Shown here: piece after piece, positions 26,712 to 35,725 of the stretch
Layout of the letters: the number at the start of each line of letters is the position of its first letter
How positions within the stretch are numbered: the stretch's first letter is position 1
The notes under the pieces: generated by a model
Database searches by the model: none
Told to the model about the DNA's origin: nothing
Seen by the model: the letters and a program-made list of their open reading frames with translations, nothing else
Program-made: the position numbers and the translations under genes
From: Gammaproteobacteria bacterium
GTDB taxonomy: Bacteria; Pseudomonadota; Gammaproteobacteria; Steroidobacterales; Steroidobacteraceae
Direction: 5' to 3'
Length of the DNA stretch: 64,000 bases
Assembly: GCA_947452065.1 (NCBI GenBank)
Contig: CANGBB010000001.1
Span: forward strand, 1-64,000

Positions 26712-27710
26712 ATGCTCACCAATTCAACGATACTTATAACGGGCGGCACTGGTTCTTTCGGGAACACCTTCGTTCCCATGACGCTGCAACGATTTAACCC
26801 GAAGAAAATCATCGTCTTCTCGCGCGACGAAATGAAGCAGTGGGAGATGGCCAAGAGGTTCACTGGAGAAGAGCGCGTCAGATTTTTCATCGGCGACGTG
26901 CGCGACAAGGATCGCCTTTATCGGGCTCTTGATGGCATCGATTTCGTCGTTCATGCCGCGGCGACCAAGATCGTCCCGACCGCCGAGTACAACCCCTTCG
27001 AATGCATCAAGACGAATATAAACGGCGCGATGAATCTGATCGATGTCTGCATCGACAAAGGGATCAAGCGCGTGGTCGCTCTGTCGACCGACAAGGCCAG
27101 CAGCCCGATCAACCTTTACGGGGCGACAAAGCTGGCCTCGGATAAGGTGTTTGTCGCCGGTAACTCTTACGCGGGAGGACACAACACCCGGTTCGCGGTG
27201 GTGCGATACGGCAACGTGATGGGATCGCGCGGCTCAGTCATTCCATTCTTCATGGCGATCAAGGACAAGGGCGTAATTCCCATTACCGACCCGAGAATGA
27301 CCCGCTTCATGATCTCCCTCGAGAAAGGGGTTGAGTTGGTCTGGCACGCCTTCGAGGATATGGTGGGCGGCGAGACCTACGTCAAGAAAATTCCCTCGAT
27401 GAAGATCACCGACCTAGCTCGGGTAATCGCTCCCGAAGCGCGCCAGGAAGTGGTTGGCATCCGGCCTGGCGAGAAGTTGCACGAGCAGATGATCGGCTCG
27501 GAGGACTCCTTTTATACCTATGAGTATCTGAACCATTTCAAGATCCTCCCGGCCATTCATGAATGGGACCGGGATGCCAATCGCATCAAGGACGGTACGA
27601 AAGTACCGGAAGGGTTCAGCTACACCAGCGACAACAATTCTGAATGGATGACCGCGGCGGATCTGCGGGAGTGGATTGGCCGCAATCGGGAAAAAATCGG
27701 GAACATCTGA
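26712..27710 (+). CDS. pseB: UDP-N-acetylglucosamine 4,6-dehydratase (inverting), PseB type
   Basis: This 332-residue enzyme removes water from UDP-GlcNAc to give the 4-keto-6-deoxy sugar and inverts C-5, the first step towards pseudaminic acid and some 6-deoxy amino sugars. NAD motif GGTGSFGNTFVPMTL is at the N-terminus; TDKASSPINLYGATKLASDK holds the catalytic Y-x(3)-K; VRYGNVMGSRGSVIPFF and MTRFMISLEKGVELV are family signatures. ATG 26712 was chosen because it directly precedes the first strand. The genes after it provide a reductase, an aminotransferase-cytidylyltransferase and a NeuB-like synthase. The usual PseC, PseG and PseH partners are absent. Confidence 0.88.
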   Translation: MLTNSTILITGGTGSFGNTFVPMTLQRFNPKKIIVFSRDEMKQWEMAKRFTGEERVRFFIGDVRDKDRLYRALDGIDFVVHAAATKIVPTAEYNPFECIKTNINGAMNLIDVCIDKGIKRVVALSTDKASSPINLYGATKLASDKVFVAGNSYAGGHNTRFAVVRYGNVMGSRGSVIPFFMAIKDKGVIPITDPRMTRFMISLEKGVELVWHAFEDMVGGETYVKKIPSMKITDLARVIAPEARQEVVGIRPGEKLHEQMIGSEDSFYTYEYLNHFKILPAIHEWDRDANRIKDGTKVPEGFSYTSDNNSEWMTAADLREWIGRNREKIGNI

Positions 27711-27716
27711 GCCACG

Positions 27717-28583
27717 ATGAGGGTTGCTCTTGGAACGGTTCAGTTCGGTCTGCGCTACGGCGTGGCGAATGCTGGCGGCCCGGTTCCGCGTGACGAAGTC
27801 GCGCGCATTCTCACTGAGGCGCTGAACGCCGGCATCGACACTCTCGATACGGCCGTTGCCTATGGCAACAGTGAAGAGCGCCTCGGTGAGTTCGGTGTGC
27901 AGGGCTGGAATGTCATTTCTAAATTGCCGGAGCTGCCCAAAGATGTGGTGGACGCCGGCGCCTGGGTTAAGCAGCAAGTGCAGGGCTCGCTAGCCCGATT
28001 GCGCATCGACCGGCTGGATGGCCTGCTACTGCACAAGCCTTCAGACATTTTGGGAAGGCATCGGTCTGTATACGTGCGGGAGCTTGAACAGATCCGCGAA
28101 CAGGGGCTTGCAGGATCGATCGGGTACTCCATCTACTCACCCGACGAACTCCCCGAGCTTTGCAAAGCACTTGCGCCCGGTCTGGTGCAAGCACCCTACA
28201 ACCTACTTGACCGAAGGCTCGAGTCCAGCGGCTGGATGGCGAAGCTGGCTGGAGAAGGTGTCCGGATCCATACCCGTTCAGCCTTCCTTCAAGGACTGCT
28301 CCTGATGCCCGAAGGCGAAAGGCCGCCGCGCTTCGATCGCTGGCGGTCCCTGTGGCAAACCTGGACCCGCGCCTGCGCCGAGCTGCAAGAGGCGCCCTTG
28401 AAACTGTCGCTCGGATTCGTCCTGTCCCAGCCAGCCATCGAACGAGTCGTGGTCGGCGTGGACAGCGCCGTACACTTGCGGGAAATCCTAGCGTCCGCTC
28501 ATCCTCTACCGACGGATGGATTTCCCCAAATTGAGTCTCAGGATCTCGACCTGATAGAGCCATCCCGCTGGAGCATCACATGA
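27717..28583 (+). CDS. Aldo/keto reductase
   Basis: This 288-residue NADPH-dependent reductase has the AKR start VALGTVQFGLRYGVAN and the catalytic tetrad: D44 and Y49 in DTLDTAVAYGNSEERLG, Lys in VISKLPELP, His in LLLHKPSD. Members in sugar clusters reduce keto-sugar intermediates or aldehydes. Its stop overlaps the next gene's ATG (ATGA), so it is coupled to the cytidylyltransferase-aminotransferase fusion, implying a step in the same pathway; the exact substrate is unknown. Confidence 0.85.
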   Translation: MRVALGTVQFGLRYGVANAGGPVPRDEVARILTEALNAGIDTLDTAVAYGNSEERLGEFGVQGWNVISKLPELPKDVVDAGAWVKQQVQGSLARLRIDRLDGLLLHKPSDILGRHRSVYVRELEQIREQGLAGSIGYSIYSPDELPELCKALAPGLVQAPYNLLDRRLESSGWMAKLAGEGVRIHTRSAFLQGLLLMPEGERPPRFDRWRSLWQTWTRACAELQEAPLKLSLGFVLSQPAIERVVVGVDSAVHLREILASAHPLPTDGFPQIESQDLDLIEPSRWSIT

Positions 28584-30607
28584 AAGTCGTTGCCGTTGTC
28601 CAAGCCCGAATGGGCTCGATGCGCTTACCCGACAAGGTCTTGAAGACCATTTGCGGCAGGCCGATGATTGAGCTTCTCTTGGCGCGGTTGTCCCTGTCGC
28701 GAGAGATCGACCAGATTGTCGTCGCGACTTCGGTCGACCCGCGTAATATGTCCCTCGTGAAGTGCGTCGTCCAGTTGGGTTACGCTTGCGAGCAGGGTAG
28801 CGAGGACGACGTGCTTGAGCGCTATCTTCAGGCGTCCAAGAAGCACGGGGCGGAAATCGTGGTCCGCGTCACCGGCGACTGTCCGCTGATCGATACCGGC
28901 CTCGTGGACCAAGCCATCCGGAAATTCAAGGACGGGGACTTCGATTACCTCTCCAATTCCTATCCTCCGACTTATCCGGATGGTCTGGATGTCGAGGTGT
29001 TCACGTTCGCAGCGTTGCAGCGCGCATCCAAAGAGACGACCAAGCCGTTCGACCGCGAGCATGTCACGCCGTATTTGCGCACCCCCGGTGTGTTCAAGCA
29101 AGGGACGTTCTCAGGCAATGCAGACCTATCCGGTTTGCGCTGGACGGTCGACGAACCAGCGGACTTCAAGGTGGTTTCCGCTGTCTTCGAGCATTTCTCG
29201 CCCGACATCCACTTCGATTGGCAGCAGGTCCTGGAACTACAACGCACTCAACCCGAGCTGTTCTCCGCCAACCACAGCATCATTCGCAACGAAGGAGCCA
29301 CTCTAAATAAGGGCCAAAAGCTCTGGAAGCGCGCAAAGCAGGTCATTCCTGGCGGAAATATGCTCTTGTCGAAGCGTGCCGAAATGTTCCTGCCCGACCA
29401 ATGGCCGGCCTATTTCAGTAAGGCCAAGGGCTGCAAGGTGTGGGACCTAGACGGCACGGAGTATATCGACATGTCCATCATGGGCATCGGAACCAATATC
29501 CTCGGGTATGGCCAGTCGGAGGTCGATGACGCCGTGCGCAAGGTCGTCGACGCGGGCAACATGTCTACGCTGAATTGCCCGGAAGAGGTCTACCTCGCCG
29601 AGCGCTTGATCGAGTTGCATCCCTGGGCCGAGATGGCCCGCTTTGCGCGCTCCGGGGGGGAGGCCAACGCGATTGCGATCCGCATTGCACGCGCCGCCTC
29701 GGGCAAGGACAAGGTTGCTGTGTGCGGATATCACGGCTGGCACGACTGGTATCTTTCGGCGAACCTCGGGGGCGATGAACGGCTCGCGGGCCACCTGCTG
29801 CCCGGACTCGATCCGCGCGGAGTGCCTCAGAACCTGCGGAACACGGTCTTTCCGTTCAACTACAACAATTTCTCCGAACTCGAAGCCCTCGTGAGCCAGC
29901 ACGACATCGGCGTCATCAAGATGGAAGTCGTGCGCAACATGGAGCCGCAGGATGGATTTCTTCACAAGGTGCGCAAACTTGCCACCGATCGGGGCATCGT
30001 GCTGATATTCGATGAATGCACCTCGGGCTTTCGCGAGACTTTCGGTGGCTTGCACAAGAAGTATGGTGTCGAGCCCGATGTGGCGATGTTCGGTAAGGCA
30101 TTGGGAAATGGTTACGCGATCACCGCGACTATCGGCACCCGCGAGGTCATGGAGGCCGCGCAATCCACTTTCATCAGTAGCACCTTCTGGACGGAACGCA
30201 TCGGCCCCTCCGCCGCATTGCGGACACTGGAAGTCATGGAGCGCATGCAATCGTGGGACGCGATAACGCGCACCGGCCTGGAGATCCGCAAACGCTGGCA
30301 GAGCCTGGCCGATAAGCACGGCCTTCGCATTAGTCATTGGGGCTTGCCGGCGTTGACCGGATTCACCTTCGAAAGTTCATCTTCGCTCGCTTACAAGACG
30401 CTTATGACCCAGGAGATGCTGGCCAAGGGCTTCCTCGCGAGCAACAGCGTCTACTCATGCACGGAACACACGCCAGAGATTGTTGACCGGTACTTCGATG
30501 CCCTCGAATCCGTCTTTGCGCAGGTCGCGGAATGCGAAGCCGGGCGCGACATATCGGCCCTCCTCAAGGGACCGATCTGCCATAGTGGATTTAAGCGTCT
30601 TAACTGA
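28580..30607 (+). CDS. Fusion: SpsF/NeuA-like cytidylyltransferase + class III aminotransferase (GSA-aminomutase type)
   Basis: This 675-residue protein has two enzyme domains. Residues 1-240 form a cytidylyltransferase of the SpsF class (VAVVQARMGSMRLPDKVL nucleotide-binding loop, VVRVTGDCPLIDTGLVDQAI). Residues 255-660 form a PLP-dependent class III aminotransferase close to glutamate-1-semialdehyde aminomutase (RFARSGGEANAIAIRIARAA, IFDECTSGF, and PLP Lys K506 in MFGKALGNGYA). A sugar aminotransferase and a CMP-activation domain in one chain suggest a nonulosonate-like sugar that is aminated at an aldehyde or ketone and then CMP-activated. Typical pseudaminate pathways use a DegT-type PseC instead. 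The domain calls are firm; the product is not known. Confidence 0.85.
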   Translation: MKVVAVVQARMGSMRLPDKVLKTICGRPMIELLLARLSLSREIDQIVVATSVDPRNMSLVKCVVQLGYACEQGSEDDVLERYLQASKKHGAEIVVRVTGDCPLIDTGLVDQAIRKFKDGDFDYLSNSYPPTYPDGLDVEVFTFAALQRASKETTKPFDREHVTPYLRTPGVFKQGTFSGNADLSGLRWTVDEPADFKVVSAVFEHFSPDIHFDWQQVLELQRTQPELFSANHSIIRNEGATLNKGQKLWKRAKQVIPGGNMLLSKRAEMFLPDQWPAYFSKAKGCKVWDLDGTEYIDMSIMGIGTNILGYGQSEVDDAVRKVVDAGNMSTLNCPEEVYLAERLIELHPWAEMARFARSGGEANAIAIRIARAASGKDKVAVCGYHGWHDWYLSANLGGDERLAGHLLPGLDPRGVPQNLRNTVFPFNYNNFSELEALVSQHDIGVIKMEVVRNMEPQDGFLHKVRKLATDRGIVLIFDECTSGFRETFGGLHKKYGVEPDVAMFGKALGNGYAITATIGTREVMEAAQSTFISSTFWTERIGPSAALRTLEVMERMQSWDAITRTGLEIRKRWQSLADKHGLRISHWGLPALTGFTFESSSSLAYKTLMTQEMLAKGFLASNSVYSCTEHTPEIVDRYFDALESVFAQVAECEAGRDISALLKGPICHSGFKRLN

Positions 30608-30615
30608 GAACTGCA

Positions 30616-31488
30616 GTGGGCACTGTCGTTATTTTCGGAGCAACGGGACTACTCGGCAGCAGTCTTTGCCCGTATCTCGCCGACAGTGGATTCGAGGTCA
30701 TTCAGGCAGGACGCGACCCGTCTTCGAACCGGATCCTGGACGTCACCGATTCGAGCGCAATCGCGGACCTTTTCCGTGCCACCGCGCCGAGTTACGTCAT
30801 CAACCTCGTGGCGGCGACCGATGTGGACCGGTGTGAATCCGATGTCAAGTATGCTTACCTGGCGAACACGAAAGTCCCGGGAGCGATTGCCGCCGCGATG
30901 GACACTTGCGGTCACTTCGATATCCATGCCGTGCATATTTCCACCGATCAGGTCTACGCTGGCCCGGGAACTCACTCCGAAGGCAATATCAACCCGATCA
31001 ATGTCTATGGTTTGTCCAAATACGCCGGGGAACTGTTGGTGGCCGCGAAGACGACAGCGATCCTCCGCACCAATTTCTATGGCCGAAGTAAGCTGCCGAA
31101 TCGCAAGAGCTTCAGCGACTGGCTCGTCACCGCCCTGAAGAAACGAGAGGCCATCACCCTGTTCGAAGATGTTCTGTTCAGCGCTCTGAATATTCAAACG
31201 CTCTGCGATCTCGTTCTCGACGTCATGAAGCAGCGGGTGACGGGCACGTTCAACGTCGGTTGCGCCAACGGCATTTCAAAGGCCGAATTTGCCATTCAGC
31301 TGGCATCACGGCTTGGCTTGTCTACAGAGAATGCCAAGGTTGGCCGCCTTGCCGATCTGGCGCTCAAAGCCAAGCGGCCGACTGACATGACCTTGGACGT
31401 CAGGAAGTTCGAGTCCGCAATGAACCTCCGCTGCCCAGATATTTTCGATCAAATTTCGCTAACTGCTGAAGAGTACTCAGATGAATAA
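30616..31488 (+). CDS. RmlD-like NAD(P)-dependent sugar reductase (SDR)
   Basis: This 290-residue protein has a GATGLLGSSLCPYLADSGF nucleotide-binding motif, an NLVAATDVDRCESD stretch, and YGLSKYAGE with the catalytic Y-x(3)-K, giving the layout of dTDP-4-dehydrorhamnose reductase (RmlD). It probably reduces a nucleotide-linked or free keto-sugar. It starts at GTG 30616, nine bases after the fusion gene, and its 3' end overlaps the neuB-like gene by eight bases. It is not part of a rhamnose set here, since rmlA, rmlB and rmlC are absent, so a role in the nonulosonate-type pathway is more likely. Confidence 0.8.
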   Translation: MGTVVIFGATGLLGSSLCPYLADSGFEVIQAGRDPSSNRILDVTDSSAIADLFRATAPSYVINLVAATDVDRCESDVKYAYLANTKVPGAIAAAMDTCGHFDIHAVHISTDQVYAGPGTHSEGNINPINVYGLSKYAGELLVAAKTTAILRTNFYGRSKLPNRKSFSDWLVTALKKREAITLFEDVLFSALNIQTLCDLVLDVMKQRVTGTFNVGCANGISKAEFAIQLASRLGLSTENAKVGRLADLALKAKRPTDMTLDVRKFESAMNLRCPDIFDQISLTAEEYSDE

Positions 31489-32560
31489 ACCCTCGCACGA
31501 AATTACCATCGAGAATGCCATTATCGGTGAAGACCATCCGACCTACTTCATCGCAGACATCGCCGCGAACCATGACGGAGATCTTTCTAGGGCCATCGAC
31601 CTGATTCACATGGCGAAGGAATCCGGGGCGGACGCCGCCAAGTTTCAGCACTTTAAGGCCGATACAATTGTCAGCGATCGTGGCTTCAAGTCCTTGGGCG
31701 GACAACAATCGCACCAGTCGAAATGGAAAAAATCGGTCTTCGATGTATATCAGGACGCATCGGTCAGCACCGACTGGACGCCGACCCTCAAAGAGACCTG
31801 CGACAAAGCGGGCATTTCATTTTTCACCAGCCCGTATGCGTTCGACCTAGTCGATCACATTGATCCGTACGTGCCCGCTTACAAGATTGGTTCAGGCGAC
31901 ATCACCTGGATCGACATGATCAAACACATTGCCGGCAAGGGTAGGCCCTACATTCTGGCCACGGGCGCATCGACGATGGACGATGTGTACCGTGCGGTCG
32001 TCGCGGGCCTGGAAATCAACCCGGACATGGTCCTACTTCAATGCAATACCAACTACACCGGCTCGATCGAGAACATGCGCTTCGTGCAGCTCAATGTTCT
32101 GAAGTCCTACCGGGCGATGTTTCCATCGATGATTCTCGGGCTGAGCGATCACACTCCAGGCCACAGCACCGTCTTGGGCGCCGTCGCGCTCGGCGCATGC
32201 ATGATCGAAAAGCACTTCACCGATGACACCAAGCGGGTTGGACCCGACCATGCTTTCAGCATGGATCCGAATTCCTGGAAGGAAATGGTGGTAAGGACCC
32301 GCGAATTGGAGGCGGCGCTCGGAAGTGGCGTCAAAAAGGTTGAAGAAAACGAAAAGCAAACTGTCGTACTGCAACGCCGGGCGGTCCGCACGACGCGGAG
32401 ACTGGATGCGGGACACGTGCTGCAACGCGAGGACCTTTGCGTGCTCCGACCCTGTCCGGCGGATGCGGTCCTCCCTTACCAATTCGACGATCTGCTTGGT
32501 CGGCAACTGCTTCGCTGCAAGGAATCCGGCGATCACATAACGTTCAGCGACTGCGAATGA
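31481..32560 (+). CDS. N-acetylneuraminate synthase-family protein (NeuB/SpsE type)
   Basis: This 359-residue synthase condenses phosphoenolpyruvate with an aldose to form a sialic-acid-like nonulosonate in characterised relatives. The N-terminal TIM barrel shows YFIADIAANHDGDLSRAIDL, ADAAKFQHFKADTIVS, YKIGSGDITW, GLSDHTPGHSTVLGA and IEKHFTDD; the C-terminal SAF (antifreeze-like) domain covers about residues 295-355. It is co-translated with its neighbours (8-base overlap upstream, ATGA downstream). Which acyl-amino sugar it takes cannot be read from the sequence; the context (PseB plus a non-standard aminotransferase) hints at an unusual one. Confidence 0.88.
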   Translation: MNKPSHEITIENAIIGEDHPTYFIADIAANHDGDLSRAIDLIHMAKESGADAAKFQHFKADTIVSDRGFKSLGGQQSHQSKWKKSVFDVYQDASVSTDWTPTLKETCDKAGISFFTSPYAFDLVDHIDPYVPAYKIGSGDITWIDMIKHIAGKGRPYILATGASTMDDVYRAVVAGLEINPDMVLLQCNTNYTGSIENMRFVQLNVLKSYRAMFPSMILGLSDHTPGHSTVLGAVALGACMIEKHFTDDTKRVGPDHAFSMDPNSWKEMVVRTRELEAALGSGVKKVEENEKQTVVLQRRAVRTTRRLDAGHVLQREDLCVLRPCPADAVLPYQFDDLLGRQLLRCKESGDHITFSDCE

Positions 32561-33231
32561 CTACAAACGATCAACCGGGTCGTTCGAACCACTTCGCGGT
32601 GGTCATACCGGCCTTGAACGAAGCCCGGGCCATCAGCGAAGTGATCGCCGGGGTCGGTCAATACGGAGTACCCATCGTTGTCGACGATGGCTCGACGGAC
32701 GACACCGCTCAGCTGGCTGAGCGGGGCGGCGCGATCGTCGTCAAGCATGCAATGACCCGGGGCTACGACAAGGCGCTTGAGTCCGGCCTGTTCAAGGCAA
32801 TTGAGCTCGGATTCGATTACGCAGTCACCCTCGACGCGGACGGCCAGCACTTTCCGCAGACGATACTCAGATTCGAGACCGAGCTATCGAATAGCGCCGA
32901 TCTGGTCATCGGCTACCGCGATCGCCACCAGCGATTGGCCGAGTCCGCCTTTGCGATCCTAGGCAAGGCGCTATGGGGTATGGCGGACCCGCTGTGCGGG
33001 ATGAAGGGCTACAAACTCTGCCACCTGGAGAAACTGGGCCATTTCGATTCCTATCGCTCCATCGGCACCGAGTTCGCGATTCGTTGCGCTCGTTCAAGGC
33101 TGGATCTCCGCTATGTTCCAGTCCCGACCCGGGACCGCAGCGGAAGGTCGCGATTCGGATCGGGTTTCCGGGCCAATTATAAGATTTTCCGCGCGATGCT
33201 TATTGGGCTATTCAGAGCCACCTCCTTCTAG
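32557..33231 (+). CDS. Family 2 glycosyltransferase
   Basis: This 224-residue GT-A enzyme has VVIPALNEARAISEVI, the nucleotide-binding DDGSTDDTAQ and the metal-binding LDADGQHFPQ; PLCGMKGYKL and SRSRFG-like residues follow, as in DPM/DPG-synthase-like family 2 enzymes. It has no membrane helices and acts at the cytoplasmic face on lipid-linked sugar. ATG 32557 overlaps the neuB stop (ATGA); the longer frame from 32437 lies inside neuB and is rejected. Confidence 0.85.
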   Translation: MTTNDQPGRSNHFAVVIPALNEARAISEVIAGVGQYGVPIVVDDGSTDDTAQLAERGGAIVVKHAMTRGYDKALESGLFKAIELGFDYAVTLDADGQHFPQTILRFETELSNSADLVIGYRDRHQRLAESAFAILGKALWGMADPLCGMKGYKLCHLEKLGHFDSYRSIGTEFAIRCARSRLDLRYVPVPTRDRSGRSRFGSGFRANYKIFRAMLIGLFRATSF

Positions 33232-33234
33232 AAA

Positions 33235-34542
33235 ATGAAAACGGTATTGGGATTCGACAGTTGGACGGGCGGCGCACACAACTTCGCACGGTTGGTTCCT
33301 GCATTCCGTCAATTTGGGCTGGAACTCCGCCTCCTTCACATCGGCTCGTGGGGCGGCGATGTCGCAAGCCCCAAGGAAGAAACCATCGGCGAACTGCCGG
33401 TGCGGGATGTCTCCTGGTATGGCGGCAGAAGCATGGTTGAAATCCTCGACCTAGAGTCGCCGACTGCGGTTCTGTTTCTTTCAAACGATGTCTTTGCCCA
33501 CCGCGCCTTCAATCGCTATTGTGCGTTGCGGGGCATACCAACTATCCATCTCTATCACGGCCTGGTCGAGATCCAGTCGACGGTGGGCGACCGGATGTAC
33601 AAGGTGGACCCCATTACCCAGTTCTTTTACGTCCTGAAGCGCATGCCCAAGGCGCTAACGCGAGTATGGCCGCTATATGCGCAAGCGCTGTACCAGACCC
33701 ATGCCAGTTTTCAGGATTGGAAAAGGTTTACCTCGGACATCGTCAATCTGACGGTGGGCAAATACATCCCGGTGGCCGCGCCGGACTCGCAAACGAACGC
33801 ATGCGCTGTATACGCAGAGGCGGATGTGGGCCACGCGATGAAAAAATACGGCTATTCGAGGGCTGATGTGCACGTGGTTGGAAATCCCGATCTGTGCAAA
33901 TTCAAATTGACCGATCAGTTGTTGGGGATCGCCAATTCGACCGCGCGCACACCCAACGATGAAATCGTTTATATCGATACAGGGCTGATCTATGCTGGCA
34001 TGGTATTCGCTGGCCCTGCAGACTTCCTTGCCCATCTGACCGACTTGGCGAAGATACTCGCAGTACACGGTCTCAAGCTTGCCACTAAGCTGCACCCCGA
34101 TCACTATCGAACGAACGTCCCCGTCGAAGTCAATAAGCGGGGTATCCGCGTTATCAATGACGGGGACTTTGTCAATTCGCTTTTGAAGTGCAGGGCGGCC
34201 ATGGTCGAGCCCTCCACGGCTGCATTGATACCTTCTCTGTTGGGCCTTCCCGTGCTTATGGTGGCGTTTGGGAAGCTCCAAAACCAGAAGTATGGAAAGA
34301 TCCTGATGGACTATCCGCGTGGAGCGCTCCTCACCGATGCAACGGCCGTGATGCTCAATATCGTCCATATTGAGAAGGAAACTAAACCGGAGGTTGACGC
34401 CTGGATCAAGAAAAATTCCGGCCCCTTGCCTGCTGATGAAATGCCTACCCGCGTTGCTGAAATCGTGTGGCGTGTTTCCCGCCACTGGTTTACTACTGGA
34501 ATTGGACAGGCTCGAAATGGGAACGATCCCAGCTCATCTTAA
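33235..34542 (+). CDS. Putative GT-B glycosyltransferase (possible nonulosonate/polyglycerol-type transferase)
   Basis: I do not recognise this 435-residue protein as a named family. It begins MKTVLGFDSWTGGAHNF, contains IHLYHGLVEIQST and, in the C-terminal half, TKLHPDHY (His287-Pro288) and VEPSTAALIPSLLGLPV (about 324-340). An HP motif followed by a Ser/Ser-Thr motif before a small hydrophobic helix is also seen in bacterial sialyltransferases and in CDP-glycerol-type transferases, so it may transfer the nonulosonate made by the upstream genes. It starts three bases after the GT2 gene and overlaps the polymerase gene by 26 bases. Confidence 0.5.
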   Translation: MKTVLGFDSWTGGAHNFARLVPAFRQFGLELRLLHIGSWGGDVASPKEETIGELPVRDVSWYGGRSMVEILDLESPTAVLFLSNDVFAHRAFNRYCALRGIPTIHLYHGLVEIQSTVGDRMYKVDPITQFFYVLKRMPKALTRVWPLYAQALYQTHASFQDWKRFTSDIVNLTVGKYIPVAAPDSQTNACAVYAEADVGHAMKKYGYSRADVHVVGNPDLCKFKLTDQLLGIANSTARTPNDEIVYIDTGLIYAGMVFAGPADFLAHLTDLAKILAVHGLKLATKLHPDHYRTNVPVEVNKRGIRVINDGDFVNSLLKCRAAMVEPSTAALIPSLLGLPVLMVAFGKLQNQKYGKILMDYPRGALLTDATAVMLNIVHIEKETKPEVDAWIKKNSGPLPADEMPTRVAEIVWRVSRHWFTTGIGQARNGNDPSSS

Positions 34543-35725
34543 CCACAACAGGTACGACTTGGCTCAGATCGCTTTGTACTTGCTTTGTGTGTTACCTATT
34601 TCCATCGATGGTTTGGGGGTCAACTACCTGTTCACTTTGATTCCGGTTTGGGCCCTTCTGTCCGGGAGAGCCTTGCAGAGGCCATCGAGCGATGTCGTCC
34701 TGTTCATGTACGGCTGCATGGCCATGTTTCTTATTTCGAGCGCATATCAATACGAATGGATCGAGTTCTTCGATCGACGGCTTATCAGCTTCATTCTTTT
34801 CATGGCCATGTTCTTTATGTGTTTCGTTAGTATCACCGAAGAACACATCGCCTCGTTCAAGCTGGCCGTCCTGATCGGCGCGCTTCTTTTTTCCTTGAAT
34901 TCGCTACTCACCTTTTTTTCTCTCGGTCTGGCGGCGCAGGCCTTCGAATCCAAGGATATCGTTGGTAGTCAGCGTTATGGCTTTGTCTACATTCTGGCCT
35001 TCTGGGTCATTTGGTACGGCACCTCGCTGCGAGTGGGAAAGCTGGTGCGGCTGGTCATCCTGCTGACTCTGGTGCTAGGTATGACGCTGACGTTCTCCCG
35101 GGCCACGATCGTCGCATTCGGGGCAAGTGGCCTTGTCGCGATTGCGCGCGGCATCGTGACTTCGCGACGCTCAATCGTCAGCCTTGTCGGGCGCCTTGCT
35201 GCTGGATTGGTCTTTGCCCTGCTCGGCGTCTTGGCGGTGTATCTCGTTGCACCGATCATTTTCGATTTCTTTTACATACGCCTTTTTGATTACATCCTCT
35301 CCGGAGCCTCGGCTGAGGCCCTCGCGGATCCGGAGACTTCTGACGGAACGCGGGTCTTCATCTGGACGCACATCCTTGAATATGTGGTGCGCAATCCCGT
35401 GACAGGAGCGGGATTCCTAGGTGTCTGGGTATTGAATCTGTTTGAAGGATTCAGCGGCTCCTCCCACAGCCAATATTTCGACGCCCTCTTCAGGCTCGGG
35501 CCCTTGCTTTTCCTGGGATATCTCTATTTCATTCTAAAGATTCTTAAGCACTACGCCCGTACCGATATCGGACTGTTCGTCGGCATAACTGGCATGCTTG
35601 TGTATGGACTTTTCCATGAGACGTTTAAGGAATCCCATGGAACCTTTATCCTGTCGATGTTACTTGCGGGCTCGATGCGCCCCAGGGGCTCGAAGCCGTT
35701 CAAATACGTCGAGAATCCCATATGA
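34517..35725 (+). CDS. O-antigen polymerase/ligase-family membrane protein (Wzy-like)
   Basis: This 402-residue integral membrane protein has about ten hydrophobic helices and the family's periplasmic loop and following helix (EYVVRNPVTGAGFLGVW, GSSHSQYFDALFRLGPLLFL), matching the O-antigen ligase/Wzy superfamily. LTFSRATIVAFGASGL is the conserved Arg-containing motif. It likely polymerises repeat units on the periplasmic side. ATG 34517 was chosen for its position just before the first helix and the AGG-containing leader. It overlaps the previous gene by 26 bases and ends in an ATGA overlap with a methyltransferase gene. Confidence 0.82.
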   Translation: MGTIPAHLNHNRYDLAQIALYLLCVLPISIDGLGVNYLFTLIPVWALLSGRALQRPSSDVVLFMYGCMAMFLISSAYQYEWIEFFDRRLISFILFMAMFFMCFVSITEEHIASFKLAVLIGALLFSLNSLLTFFSLGLAAQAFESKDIVGSQRYGFVYILAFWVIWYGTSLRVGKLVRLVILLTLVLGMTLTFSRATIVAFGASGLVAIARGIVTSRRSIVSLVGRLAAGLVFALLGVLAVYLVAPIIFDFFYIRLFDYILSGASAEALADPETSDGTRVFIWTHILEYVVRNPVTGAGFLGVWVLNLFEGFSGSSHSQYFDALFRLGPLLFLGYLYFILKILKHYARTDIGLFVGITGMLVYGLFHETFKESHGTFILSMLLAGSMRPRGSKPFKYVENPI

